NCBI RefSeq assembly: GCF_036898095.1
Contig: NC_090746.1
Span: 52,009,098 to 52,073,097, forward strand
DNA from: Palaemon carinicauda
Lineage: Eukaryota > Arthropoda > Malacostraca > Decapoda > Palaemonidae
DNA: 64,000 bases
Direction: 5' to 3'
Shown: positions 32,001 to 43,152 of the stretch, piece by piece
Position numbering within the stretch: position 1 is the first letter of the stretch
How the letters are laid out: the number at the start of each line of letters is the position of its first letter
The notes under the pieces: model-generated
What the model was told of the DNA's origin: nothing
Databases searched by the model: none
The model's input: only the letters and a program-made list of their open reading frames with translations
Translations under genes and position numbers: made by a program

Positions 32001-34425
32001 CCCTGGATAGGTACGCTCCTCGGACACCCCTTTAAGGGTATACTCGGACGCGAACGACCCCGACGCCAAAAAAAATTCTTGAAAAATCAGTTTTTGCAGT
32101 AACCTCCTTTTTTCTTTTGCCAAAAAAAACTTCAATGAATGCTTAAAACAACTGTAAAGATAAATACTACTCATCTGCAGAAAAACTATTTATTATAAAT
32201 ATTTTAAAAAATTAAGTAGAAAAAAAAGACCTGACATAAAAATTCATAAAAAAAAAGTTTATACATATATACACAAATCCTTTTAGGAATTGATTCTTGA
32301 ATGTTTAGGACACATCTTGATGTATTTTGGATGAAGTCAGACCCATGGAGGTGAAGATCTGAAATGAGAAAAAAAGGGTAACTTTTTTTGGCCAAAAAAA
32401 TTTGTCCAAATTTCATGAATTTTTTTGGGTACCCAAATGAAATAGGAAGTGGCTAATTTTTTTAGGGAATAAACATATGTTATCCTAAAATAGAAATATG
32501 TAAAAAAATCTTCATTATTTTGTAAATTACATTTATATCAGGGGCCATATCTAAAGGTAGTTTTTTGAGTACTTAGAAATTTCGTAAAAAAATACATATA
32601 TTTAATATATAATATGATATTTATGCAGGTAAAAATATACCAAAATATCACAAATTCTATAGGGAACAAGAATATATATAGATAGGGCAACTTACGCTTC
32701 GGATATGTCCACAAAATGGCCGCCAACCACACTGACTCAGACTCCCTAATCTGCCACTTGAAATGTAGGAAGGGTATGTCAATTTCAAGGTGTTATTTAC
32801 TAATCTAATTATTATTGGATATGCATAAAAATTGTATGGTGGGTTGCTGGATAATTGTCGATTATTTTACGACTATAAAATTAAAATTCTGACCCAAAAA
32901 AATTTTTTTGAAGGGAAATAAAATCGAAAAAAAAAATGTAAAATATAATATTTTAGCTAAATAATTTGATGATATTCAATCAAAAAAGAAGTAAACAAAA
33001 TTTTCCGACAAATAAACATCTAGAGGAATCATTACTCTGTGATAGTTCCTTAGTACGTAGTAATTTTGAAAGAATTGGGAAAAAACGAAAAAATGGCAAT
33101 CACCGGAAAATCGAACACATACCTATATATACGCCATATCTGGCTAAAAAAAGATAGGCATGGGTAGCCAGATCATCTAGAAACACTTTCCAACACTATA
33201 AAAATATAAGTTTTGCGACACTACTTGCCAATTCCTTACGGTAACATGACTAAGCAAAAAAATGCAAAACAAATAAAGAGGGGCACTCGTGGAAAAATGG
33301 CCATTCTAATATACGACATTTCAGAAAAAAAAAATTTCAGCCACGTGCTAGGCAAACCATCAATGCACATTTTCCGACAAATAAACATATAAATGAATCA
33401 TTACTCTGTGATAGTTCCTTAGTACGTAGTAATTTTGAAAGAAATGGGAAAAAACAAAAAAATGGCAATCACAGGAAAATCGAACACACTTATATATACG
33501 CCATATCTGGCTAAAAAAAAAAAATAGGCATGGGTAGCCAGATCATCTAGAAACACTTTCCAACACTATAAAAATATAAGTTTTGCGACACTACTTTCCA
33601 ATTCCTTACGGTAACATGACTAAGCAAAAAAATGCAAAACAAATAAAAAGGGGCACTCGCGGAAAAATGCCCAACATTCTAATATACGGCATCTCAGATA
33701 AAAAAAAAGACATGCACGTGTTAGCCCAACCATCAAGGCACACTTTCTAACACATAAACATGAAAAAAAATGAATAATATACGGCAATTCCTTACTACGT
33801 AGTAATTTTTACAAATATTGAAAAAAAACAGAAATTGGTAACCGCAGTTAAATACCCAATATACCAATAACTACGTCGTATCTGACAAAAACAAAGTCAC
33901 GCATGGGTAGCCAGATCATCTAGACACACTTTCCAACACTAAACAAGCAAAAGTTTTACGACACTATTTGGCAATATCTTACGGAAAAATGACTTGGCAA
34001 AAAAATGAAAAAAAATGAAAAAGGGGCACTCGCGGTAAAATGGTCCTCGTGGTGATGAACGACATTTTAACTAAAAAAAAAATCATGCACATGGTAGCCA
34101 AACAATCCACCAAGACTTTCCACAACTGATAACCTATACAAGTTGAACCATTCTACGACAATTTCATAATACGTAATAACTTTGATAATTATGCAAATTA
34201 CCTTAGAAGGGTAAACTCGGTCGCGCTCGACCCCGACGCGTCTCAGAAATCGGGGAAGGAGTACAGCTACAGCAATGCACATCTGGACACTACTAGAGCG
34301 TGTAGGGGAGACACCTCCTGCAGGTCGATCACCCACAAATTCAGTCACGGGGGTGAGTCACGTGAGAAAAACCTGTTTTTTTTTGACGCTCGGGGTCGCG
34401 AACGACCCATCGTACCTATCCAGGG
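32001..34425. mobile_element. piggyBac-like non-autonomous transposon (TTAA target)
   Basis: Bounded by a perfect 15-bp inverted repeat, CCCTGGATAGGTACG at 32001-32015 and its complement at 34411-34425, and flanked on both sides by TTAA (31997-32000 and 34426-34429). A TTAA duplication with CCC...GGG termini is the piggyBac signature. The subterminal ACGCGAACGACCCCGACGCC word also recurs inverted near the right end. No transposase frame is visible over 2425 bp; the interior is AT-rich and contains tandem units of about 370 bp. Mobilisation would require a transposase supplied elsewhere. It sits in the 5' non-coding part of the Tigger/pogo element. Confidence 0.9.
32985..34200. repeat. Tandem repeat of about 370 bp, roughly 3.3 units
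   Basis: AGTACGTAGTAATTTT-type anchors recur at 33051, 33421, about 33794 and, weakly, about 34168. GGTAGCCAGATCATCTAGA recurs at about 33164, 33531 and 33909, and GGGGCACTCG follows each. The units lie inside the piggyBac-like element. Divergence increases towards the right. Confidence 0.88.
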
Positions 34426-34471
34426 TTAAGTTGAACTTTTTGTTGAACTTTCTGTTAAACCCTACTGTACA

Positions 34472-36342
34472 ATGGCTACCAAGCGTTCTGCTTCTACTAA
34501 GGCTGGTAGTGAGCCTAAACGCCACCGAAAGATGATGACGATTGCTGAGAAGGTGACGCTTCTCGATATGTTATAAGACGGTAGAAGTTACGCGGCCGCA
34601 GCCCGCCATTTTGGAGTCAACGAATCCACCGTTTGCTATATCAAGAAGGACGAGGCGAACATTAGAAAGACGGCTACCATCACTTTTAGCAGATCAGCGA
34701 AGCGAGTCGTTACCACGCGTAATAAAACGATCGTACGCATGGAAGGTGCTTTAGCAGTGTGGATTGCCGACTGCCGGAAGAAGAACATAGCCTTGGATAC
34801 GAACACCATCCGAACCAAGGCTTTGAGCTTGTATGAGAATTTTGCGGCAAAGGAACCTCAAAACGACGATGGCGACCATGCTGAAGAAGATGATGATGTA
34901 GATGAACCTCAACCAGGGACATCCACTGATTCCTAGCGTCAGAAACAACGTTTTTCCGCCAGCAAAGGATGGTTCGCGAAGTTTCAGAAACGCTTCGCCC
35001 TGAAAAGCGTTTCCCTGCATGGCGAGGCTGCTTCCGCTGACACTGCCGCTGCTGAAACTTACGTGAACCAGACGTTCAAGAATATTATCGCCGAAGGTGG
35101 ATACAAGCCGGAACAAGATTTTAATATGGATGAAACCAGCTTGTTTTGGAAGAGAATGCCGTCGCGAACTTTCCTGTTCAAAGAAGAAGCCAAAGCCTCT
35201 GGCTTTAAAGCATTCAAGGATCGCGTTACCCTCGTGATGTGTGGCAATGCTGCTGGATTTTTGCTAAAGCCGGGGCATATTTACAAGTCGAAAAATCCTC
35301 GCACTTTGAAAAATAAAAATAAGAATCTCCTTCCCGTGTACTGGATGCATAATCCAAAAGCATGGATTACGAAGATGCTGACCTCCAACTGGTTCCACCA
35401 GTGTTTCATCCCGCAAGTCAGTCAATATCTCTTAGAGAAGGGCTTGCCATTCAAGATCCTTCTCCTTATGGATAACGCTGGTGGGTACGCAACTGACCTG
35501 TCGTGTGAGGGCGTTCAGGTTGAGTTCCTGCCACCCAACACCACGTCATTAATTCAACCGATGGACCAGGGGGTTATCAGGGCGTTCAAGCCCTCTACAC
35601 GAAGAATACCTTGTCGGACCTCGTTGCGTGTGTGGATGCTGCCCAAGAAGATGAAGATGAAGATTTTAATTTGAAGGCGTACTGGCGGAAGTACACCATA
35701 GCCACGTGCCTGCAGAACATTAAGAAAGCACTGCAAGAAATGAAACCTGCAACCGTTAATGCGAGCTGGAAGAAGTTGTGGCCCCAGATTGTTTACGACG
35801 ACGAGGGATTTACTCCGTCTGAAATCCAACACTCTGCAATATGCAAATCTGTGCAGTTGGCTGCGATAATTGGAGGTGACGGGTTTGGCGACATGACGAC
35901 TGAAGACGTCGACGAGTTGTTGGACTGCCATTCCCAGCCGCTAACTGACGCAGACCTAGAAGACCTGACGAAATCGGCCAGTGAAGAAGAGAGCGAAACA
36001 CAGGAAGAGACCCAAGAAAATGGCGAAGAAACGGGCTTAACATTAGAACGGCTTGCCAAGGTCTGCAACCATATAAAGGAGGTGAAAGAAATGTTGCAAG
36101 AGTGGGACGAGGATATGGTTCGTTCTATGCAATTCTGCAACAAAATCGATGAAGACATGACTCCCTACAGGATGCTCTTAGAGCGAATAAAGAAGCAACT
36201 TCCGATCACAATGTTCTTCCAGCCTCGCAAAAAAGAGCCAGTTCCTCCTGCTAGTACGCCTTCGGAAGAAATTGAAGAAGTTTCCCAGGAAGAAGTTGAA
36301 GAGGTGTCCCAGGAAAAGACACCTCCGTCTGAAGAGACGTAA
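34472..36342 (+). pseudogene. Tigger/pogo transposase (DDE), two stops and one frameshift
   Basis: ATG 34472 starts MATKRSASTKAGSEPKRHRK. A psq-type HTH follows (MMTIAEKVTLLDML, stop TAA at 34574, DGRSYAAAARHFGVNESTV). The CENP-B-type domain includes MEGALAVWIADCRKKNIALD and ends in an acidic linker with TAG at 34934. The catalytic core then reads KGWFAKFQKRFALKSVSLHG, FNMDETSLFWKRMPSR, LLLMDNAGGYA and NTTSLIQPMDQGVI, giving all three Asp. A frameshift near 35600 moves to the C-terminal frame (LVACVDAAQEDEDEDFNLKA to TAA at 36342), which ends in an acidic Glu/Ser tail. The frame is otherwise well preserved, so decay is modest. Confidence 0.93.
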
Positions 36343-36627
36343 AATACTATCATTGGCTGCACAGTAGAAGACATCATCAGCTTCATCATCATCATTTCTA
36401 CTGTGCAGCAAATTCATCGCCATCATCATTCAAGTTTTTCTTCAACTTCTTTCGTGGTGAGTACAGTAACAATCTTTATTTTTTACTTTAATATTCTAAC
36501 CTTTTAATGTTTGTGCCTGTTTTAGTTTAGTATGCATTAAGTTAAAGGGAAGGTTTTAAAAGTCTGAAGAGTATACATGTTGTAACCTATCATATTTTTT
36601 TTTTAAATTTACATTTACGTACGTAAA

Positions 36628-36631
<4 letters not shown>

Positions 36632-36698
<67 letters not shown>
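36632..36698. repeat. (CT)n microsatellite
   Basis: About 33 uninterrupted CT units downstream of the transposase stop. Confidence 0.97.
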
Positions 36699-36702
<4 letters not shown>

Positions 36703-36880
36703 TTGTTTTCCTGCTTTGCTATGTACAGTATGTACTGTATGTTTTCATATAGATACGGTAAATAATATTTGTAATAACATATTTTCTAAAAGCTTTTACT
36801 GTAATATCATTATTTATCACTTTCATCATGCGCGTTAAATGTCTTCTTTGTTTACTGAGCGTGGTTGTTTACTGAGCGTA

Positions 36881-36916
36881 CTTTATGACGCCGTCGTTTC
36901 AGGCGGCGTCATAAAG
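36881..36916. repeat. Perfect 13-bp inverted repeat (hairpin)
   Basis: CTTTATGACGCCG (36881-36893) and CGGCGTCATAAAG (36904-36916) are exact complements around a 10-base loop. The G+C-rich stem stands out in AT-rich sequence. Function unknown. Confidence 0.85.
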
Positions 36917-37509
36917 AAAAACATTTCATTTGGAAGTCCTAAGAAAAATGAAGTATAACATTGGTAATAACAAAATCAACATACTGTACTGAATAATCAA
37001 TATATCGATGCAAAAACTAACCTATACACAGATGTGTAAATGCGTTTGTTTCTTCATTATGATCAGAGATAAACGTAAACAAAACATTGGTTGCCATTTT
37101 TTTCGTGCTTTTTGGCGTGTTTAGGAAACGCATGATATAAAATCGCCTTTAATATTTGTGCCTGTTTTAGTTTAGGGTACTGTAGTACATGCATTAAGTG
37201 TTCTGTACATTAAAGGGTAGTTTGTTAACAGTACTACGTACAAGGGAAGGTTTTAAAAGTCTGAATATACATGTTAAATAAATAGGTAAATATGGTGTCA
37301 CTACTTCGCGGATTTTCACCTATCGCAGTCGGGTCTGGAACCTATCTACCGCGATAAACGAGGGCTCACTGTAACATGGTCTATGCTTGTCTGTAGTGAC
37401 ATGTAACGGAGATGTTACGGTCTCTACGGTCATCAGACCAAAGGAATATTGTTTAGAAGTCGAAGGCACTACAAGGGGAAAAAATCCACGATACATTAAT
37501 TCTCTGGTA

Positions 37510-37607
37510 CACTTCCATCAGGACGTCATGGCTTGAGCCCAAAAAACGGATTTTGAGCGAAGCGAAAAATCTATTTTTGGGTGAGATAGCCATGACGTCC
37601 TGATGGA
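37510..37607. repeat. DIRS copy B internal complementary region
   Basis: GGCTTGAGCCC (complement of the left outer end) runs through AAAAAA into CGGATTTTGAGCGAAGCG (complement of the right outer end). The six A residues at the join correspond to the T runs at both termini, which gives the likely recombination trinucleotide as TTT. Confidence 0.9.
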
Positions 37608-37680
37608 TCCGCCCTGGTTCTCTATTCCGGCCTGTCAGGCCCCTCCTTATCTTATTGTATCATGGAGGCTGGCATATACG

Positions 37681-38084
37681 CCGGAAGGAATTAGGAAAGC
37701 GCGCTCTGGCGGCATCAATTCAACATGGCGGCCAGATGTGATGTCGCCGAGTACCGTAATATTAACGAAGGAGGAGAGTTTTGTAACGGCTCCTCCCATA
37801 CTTGCCACACTTCCCCCTCGAAGCGTAAACGCTATGTGGGGTGCAGATAGCTATATGGCATGTCAAGCATACGTCTCCTGTTATTATACGATATCCTAAA
37901 GGGAAACCTTATGGGTACTCGTGCCAGAAGTTAGAATTCTGTTAAACCTTTAGTTTAATTCTCTGGGAATATCTACTGTAGTCATATACTGTATACCCTT
38001 AGGAAGCTACTAAAGGAACCTTCCATCAGGACGTCATGGCCATCTCACCCAAAAATAGATTTTTCGCTTTGCTCAAAATCCGTT
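37681..38084. repeat. DIRS copy B right inverted terminal repeat
   Basis: Complement of 22901-23265, extended outward by the ACCCAAAAATAGATTTTTCG end. It shares the copy-specific AAAGCGCGCTCTGGCGGC segment with its partner. Confidence 0.9.
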
Positions 38085-38465
38085 TTATCTCCTTTTCCCC
38101 TCTTATGAATGTTATCACGTCATATATTTATGACACAACCCAAGTCATGATCTCCAGGGTGAAGTTTTATGCTAATTAGATTACATTTATCAGGGTATAA
38201 AAATTTTCTTCCTAAGTTGTGATTGCATAGGAGTGTTCAAGTTAAATTAATTTGTTATCTCTCTTCCCCTTGGTGGTTAAAAGTTTTATGTGAGAGCATC
38301 TGGCGGCAGGATTGATAGAGACCTTGCCATTTTTTTTATGTGATTAGGTTTTGATTTAAATGTGAAGTACTGAACTCTGCATTTACCTAGTAGCCTAACA
38401 TTTTATTACATAAACATGTAGACACCAACCTCAGTTAGGTTAAGCAAGGGTTTGGAATAACTATA
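38085..38465. other. Spacer between DIRS copies B and C
   Basis: 380 bp of AT-rich sequence with no recognised feature separates two complete DIRS elements in the same orientation. Confidence 0.6.
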
Positions 38466-38831
38466 TTTTTGGGCTCAACCCATGACGTCCTGATGGAAGG
38501 TTCCTTCAGTAGTTTCCTTAGGGTATATATGACTACAGTAGATATTCCCAGAGAATTAAACTAAAGGTTTCACAGAATTCTAACTTGTGGCGCGAGTACC
38601 CATAAGGTTTCCCTTTAGGGTATCGTATAATGACAGGGGACGTATGCTTGACACGCCACATAGCTATCTCCACCCCACATAGCGTTTATGCTTTGAGGGG
38701 GTGTGTGACAAGTATGGGAGGAGCCGTTGCTAAGCTCTCCTCCTGTGTTACTGTTACGGTACCTATTGATGTTTAACAAATGGCCGCCATAGCTGGCCGC
38801 CATCTTGACTGACGTCACATCCTCATTCCTT
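38466..38831. repeat. DIRS copy C left inverted terminal repeat
   Basis: Complement of 46903-47270, including the copy-specific AAATGGCCGCCATAGCTGGC region that is absent from copies A and B. Confidence 0.9.
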
Positions 38832-38887
38832 CTTACGTAGTGTCTCTAACTAGGTGTTTTTCCCAGTGCTCGCTAAGTAATTTCATC

Positions 38888-38947
38888 ATGTCGCAATCTT
38901 CAACCTCGCCTTCTTCTGGAAAGTTGAGTACCATATTCTTGTCTTGT
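38888..38947 (+). CDS. Putative leader exon of DIRS copy C gag
   Basis: Twenty codons, MSQSSTSPSSGKLSTIFLSC, followed directly by GTAAATAAG, a good 5' splice site at 38948. Joined in phase 0 to the acceptor at 41211 it would read on into EEYVKCESAFC without a stop. This is the only copy in which donor, phase and acceptor all fit. Confidence 0.55.
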
Positions 38948-41211
38948 GTAAATAAGCTCCAGTCGTAAAGTAACGACTTTTTATCTTTAAATCCTGTGTT
39001 TTGTGGCGGAGCTGTGCCCCGACCGGAGGCGTCATGTTGCGACGCTGCTGTTCGCCTCGCATGCTTTATTTAGCTAGCCAGAACAGCCCTCCCGGTCTTA
39101 TAACTAATTGTCAACATTAGTTATTTAGTCTTCATTGCTAGGAATTAGTTACATTATGCCGATAGTATTTTTTTTCGGCGAACACAGTTAGCCGAATCCT
39201 ATGCTAAATTGCTAGCCTAGCCCCTAGGCTCGATAGCCTAAGTGTTCATGTTTACTTCTTGCATGATATAATAAGTGTTCCTAGTGTTATATTACGAAAT
39301 GAAGATATAGGCATTTATACATACAAGATTCAGTGATTGCACATATGTTTCTTTGCCTTCTAGGAAGTATACAAGGGGTTTCGGTGATCTTGGTAGTCTA
39401 CTCCCTTGCCCCTAACCTAACCCTAGGGCTCTTGTATACTTCCTCACCTCCCCAGTTACCTTATCTAAGGTAATCTCCTCCCTCTTAGGTAGCCTAGGCT
39501 GCATCCTAGCCCTCCTAACCTTGAATACATTCGGGTAGGTTAGGCTAGGATTTTTTCTTTCCCTTCTCCTTGCCATAGTACATGTGCTGTGAGTTTGGGA
39601 CAGAACCTCAGAGTACCAGTCGTTCGCCCCCAGCTCTCTTTTAGGAGAATGTACTCTCCTTCTGGTCCCTGCTGGAGGGCGAAGGTGGTGGGGCTGTGCC
39701 CTTCCCCCTAGTCCATACTTGGTTGGGTTACGACCCTTCCTCCCTGTGGCCTAGCGACTTGTCCTACCCCTCTTTCCTGGTCTAGGAGACTAGCTCACCT
39801 AGCCTAGGTTAGGCAGTCCAAAGGGATTCTGCTTCTTTATAGTTTAGGACAGGACACCAGTGCTGTACCTACTCTGTGCTAACCTACCTCTAGGCTGAAG
39901 AATGGACTCTTCCTACCTAGACAGGCTAGCCCTGAACAGAATCCCCACCTCTGGGAGTGTTGGTGGCAGCTACGCTTCCCACCCTACACCCCCTCTCAGG
40001 ACCCTTTCCCCTCCCCCTCTATCCCTTTTGTGTTGGCTAGCCATCATACCCCTGTCCGCCGTCCTACAACTCCACCGTGTGCCGGCGGGTTGTGGGTTCG
40101 GCTCGGCCCTTTCGTTGGTTAGTCCGTACTGCTATGCTTCCCGCATATAGTCAAACTATGGGATAGCATACGACGGTCGGTCTGCCGGTGGAGGACCTCC
40201 CTTCTTTGAGTGTTCTTCGGTCCTTCCTTGGGCCGCCACTGGCAACAATAGCCGACTGCCGGCTCTCTGCCGCTGGATGGAATGTCGCACCCTCTCCCTT
40301 TCATTTGAACACTTCTTCCGGAGGAAGAAGGGGATGGGTACTGAGGATTACCCTTCCCTCTCTCTCTTCTCATCCTATCCCTCTCTCTCTCAGTGCCGGT
40401 CCACTGCTGCCTCTACTCTGTCGGCGCCAGCCGTCAGTATCTTCGGTATCCTACCTGTCTCATTGAATGATGTCAGTGTCGGTATGCCGTTGCCGGTCAC
40501 CTACCGGCTGCCGGGGGCCGCCGGCTTGCTGGCGATCTGCCATCACCTTAAGGTGTCACCCTCTCTCTCTGCCACATAGACTGATGGCTTGGAAGGGTCT
40601 CACCTTGATGGGGTATTGCCGGCACTATACGATCTTCCAGCATGCCGCCAGGCTACCAGCGCCACCAATATTGGTTTTACAGTGGACAGTCACTCCTTCC
40701 TCCTGCCGGCACGGTGCCGGCAGCGATTATTGTGCAGCTATGGATAATAGCCAGTACACCCTAGTCTGAAAACTATTGTCTATAGTTGAACAGTAAAATA
40801 TTTCCAGCATATTCTGCGTATCCATGCGCAGTCTCTTGCCGGGACCTAATCTGATAAGGGGGCTTAGCTTATACCTCCTTTTCTTATACACTGAATGAAT
40901 TCAGCTTCCCCCTCTCACCATACCTAATTCCCAGAGGAAACCTAAGCTTGGCTCATCCAGCACGGATGTTCTTCCTCCTCCCAGGGCCCATAACGGCCCT
41001 CTCGAATTAGTTACAGTGTGGGGTCACAGCAGTTGGCTGGGCGGGATGCACAAGTATGTGTCTTTCCTACCTCCTTTCTAGCTTACCTATCCTAAGCTTA
41101 TACATAAAAGGAATCTTATACTATAAGTTTAATAACTTAATTCTAATCTAAGATTACTGTAAGTCATAGTTGTATTGACTTCCAAATGCTCATTTTCTCT
41201 TTCTTTTACAG
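38948..41211 (+). other. Putative intron of DIRS copy C, GCCGGC-rich in its 3' half
   Basis: Begins GTAAAT and ends TCTCTTTCTTTTACAG. The 2264 bp contain no conserved frame. GCCGG words cluster at 40080-40740, as in the other copies. If transcription starts in the left repeat, removing this segment would create a continuous gag reading frame. Confidence 0.5.
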
Positions 41212-43151
41212 GAGGAGTACGTGAAGTGTGAGAGCGCCTTCTGCAGCGTTCGTCGCCCTAACTTCTACGGCCACCTGGTGTGCCGAACCCACGCCGGCTG
41301 TTCGATCTTGGAGGGAAATCTTCGCTATTGGGATCCACAGGTCTGCACTGTATGCAAGAACCTGCTCGATGAGGCGTTCGATAACTCTCCGTCAGCGGAG
41401 GCCAGGGACATCGCCCGAGAGAAACTGCGCAAGTGGGTGCGCGGTTTCCAAAAGAACACCACGGGACCCTATCTCCCAAACGAGAAGATGAGAGCCTTGC
41501 TCTTTCCTAAGGCATCTGCGGATGCCGTCATTCCCAAAGATGAGATCCCCTGTGTCCAACTGACGGTCATACCGGATGCTTTGGACGCTCTCCAAGGCTG
41601 TCATATCGACGAAGTGGAGAGGATGTCGGATGTTTCCGAAGACACTGAAAGGACCCTGATGTCTGAGGGTCAAGAAGAAGAAGAAGATCAAGTGGAAACT
41701 CCTGATTCCGAGGGCGAGATCACCCGCGCACCCTCTGTGGCTTCCGTCGTGGTTTTGGAACCAGCCCCCTCTACATCTGCCACTCCAGTACCTGCAGTGG
41801 TGGGCACCCAGGATACCCTCCAAGCTTTGGTGGCATTCCTGGATGATAAGTTCCGCCAGGGGCATGCGGACCTTAAGAGGGAAATAATGAGCATGAAAAA
41901 ACAGACGCCGAAGAAGATTAGCGTCAAGGATCTTCCCCTCTGCTCAGTGACCAATCCCTGGTGGCATACCCATCACGACCGGACGCATCTTTATCAATGA
42001 CAAACTAGGCGCCATCCCCCTCGAAGAGATGGAGTTCTATCCTAGTTTTGATGCCTACCTAGACTGTTACGTCCATCTTAAATCCGAACCAGTCTCCAAG
42101 GAGGAGACCAAACCTAAGGAGGTCATAGTGTTTGACCACTCCAAGGCTCAAGCTCTTCTGGCTGACTGCTTCAAGAGCAGGGGCTACACCAATTCCAAGG
42201 TGCCGGCCCTGAGCAAGAAACACCCGTCCTTTCTTGCTCCTCCCACCATGGTCTTTCCTTTTGCCGAAAAGGCCTTGCATTCAGTGTTGAAGGCGGTGGA
42301 GGAAGGAAAACCCTGCCCTACATTGGAGGAATATAGGCCTCTCTCCCTCGCCCTACCTCCCGATGATAAAAGCTGAAAAGACATCCAGTTAACTTTCACG
42401 GTCGGAAAGCTGGAGGCTGACGTCGCTGGACGTCGCTGGACGTCAGTTTAACGAGAACCTCCCCAAGCTCACCGAGTACCTTTTGCGTCGGGAGCAATAC
42501 ACAAAAGAGAGGCTGGCTGCCTCTCTGTCTCTCCAATTACAGCTTGAGACAATGGCCGGGAACATTCGGGTCCCAGGCTTCTACATGGTTCTTGCAAAGA
42601 CCCACCTTGCCACCTTGCTGAAGGACTTGTACAGCTTCATCAAGGCCCGGAGAGCCTGTAGAGAATTCGTGTTTGCAGATGCCACCGTCAAACACGAACC
42701 CCGGAAACTGATTTCCTCCAACATCTGGGGCAAATATCTCTTTCCTGTGGACCTGGTGAAAGAGATTGTTGACAGAGCCGCCACTGAGAACAGGAACCTT
42801 CTCAACAAGTGGGGCATGTCCCGAAAGAGGAAATCTTCTCAGGATGACGTCTCCCAGCCTAAGAAGAAGTCCAACAAGCCCCGACCCCAAGAGCGTCAGG
42901 CCAAACGCCAGTTTCCGGCACCCGCTATTCCCCAGCTAGTGGGCCAGCCACAGCAGACCTTTCAGTTGGTCCCTCAGCCGGTGGTGGCCCAGTCACCAAT
43001 GTTTACCCCAGCCTATGAAAGGCAATCCACTACCTTTCACCCCAAAGGTAGAGGCTCCGGCAAAGACTCCTCTCGGCGTCCATCCAGAGGGAGAGGAGGA
43101 AGGGGAGCAGGCAGCCGAGGTGGTAAACCCTCTGGAAACCAGAAGCAATGA
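41212..43151 (+). pseudogene. DIRS copy C gag-like ORF (broken)
   Basis: The first frame runs 41212-42000: EEYVKCESAFCSVRRPNFYG, HLVCRTHAGC, YWDPQVCTVCKNLLDEAFD, EARDIAREKLRKWVRGFQK, then an acidic linker and VTNPWWHT, where a small loss shifts the frame. The second (42029-42376) reads MEFYPSFDAYLDCYVHLKSE to a TGA at 42374. A 10-base tandem duplication at 42421-42440 shifts again. The third (42483-43151) reads RREQYTKERLAASLSLQ, IKARRACREFVF, SNIWGKYLFP and a Gly/Arg-rich C-terminus. The Cys/His block and basic tail suggest RNA binding. Confidence 0.8.
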
Positions 43152-43152
43152 A

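Larger units (their letters stand above)
31050..37371 (+). mobile_element. Tigger/pogo DNA transposon nested in DIRS copy B
   Basis: The element starts CAGTGAGCCCTCG at 31050 and ends CGAGGGCTCACTG at 37371, the terminal motif typical of Tigger elements. TA flanks both ends (31048-31049 and 37372-37373), and copy C shows the uninterrupted site. Subterminal CTACTTCGCGG/ATCGCGG words occur at both ends. Its length is 6.3 kb, of which 2.4 kb is a further nested element (32001-34425). It carries a transposase reading frame with stops and a long 3' non-coding region. It is a different family from the Tigger at 9655. Confidence 0.95.
36343..37371 (+). other. 3' non-coding region of nested Tigger/pogo
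   Basis: Contains the (CT)n run at 36632-36698, a perfect hairpin at 36881-36916, and the right terminal repeat. Phrases such as TTTGTGCCTGTTTTAGTTTAG occur twice (about 36510 and 37160), as does AAGGGAAGGTTTTAAAAGTCT (about 36546 and 37242), indicating an internal duplication. No gene is seen. Confidence 0.7.
22901..38084 (+). mobile_element. DIRS-like retrotransposon copy B, interrupted by nested transposons
   Basis: Its own sequence is 22901-31049 plus 37372-38084, about 8.9 kb, with a 6.3 kb Tigger/pogo element inserted in its 3' non-coding region. It starts TTTTTGGGCTCAAG and ends AAAATCCGTTTT. Inverted terminal repeats, ICR and gene order are as in copies A and C, and it is closer to copy C throughout. 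A short dispersed repeat is also inserted inside gag at about 26358-26511. Several shifts and stops disable the genes. Confidence 0.92.

Noticed and set aside
41392..41954. Minus-strand frames of 157 and 88 codons opposite DIRS copy C gag
   Set aside because: Similar shadows occur opposite copies A and B and carry no domain; they reflect codon use of the gag strand.
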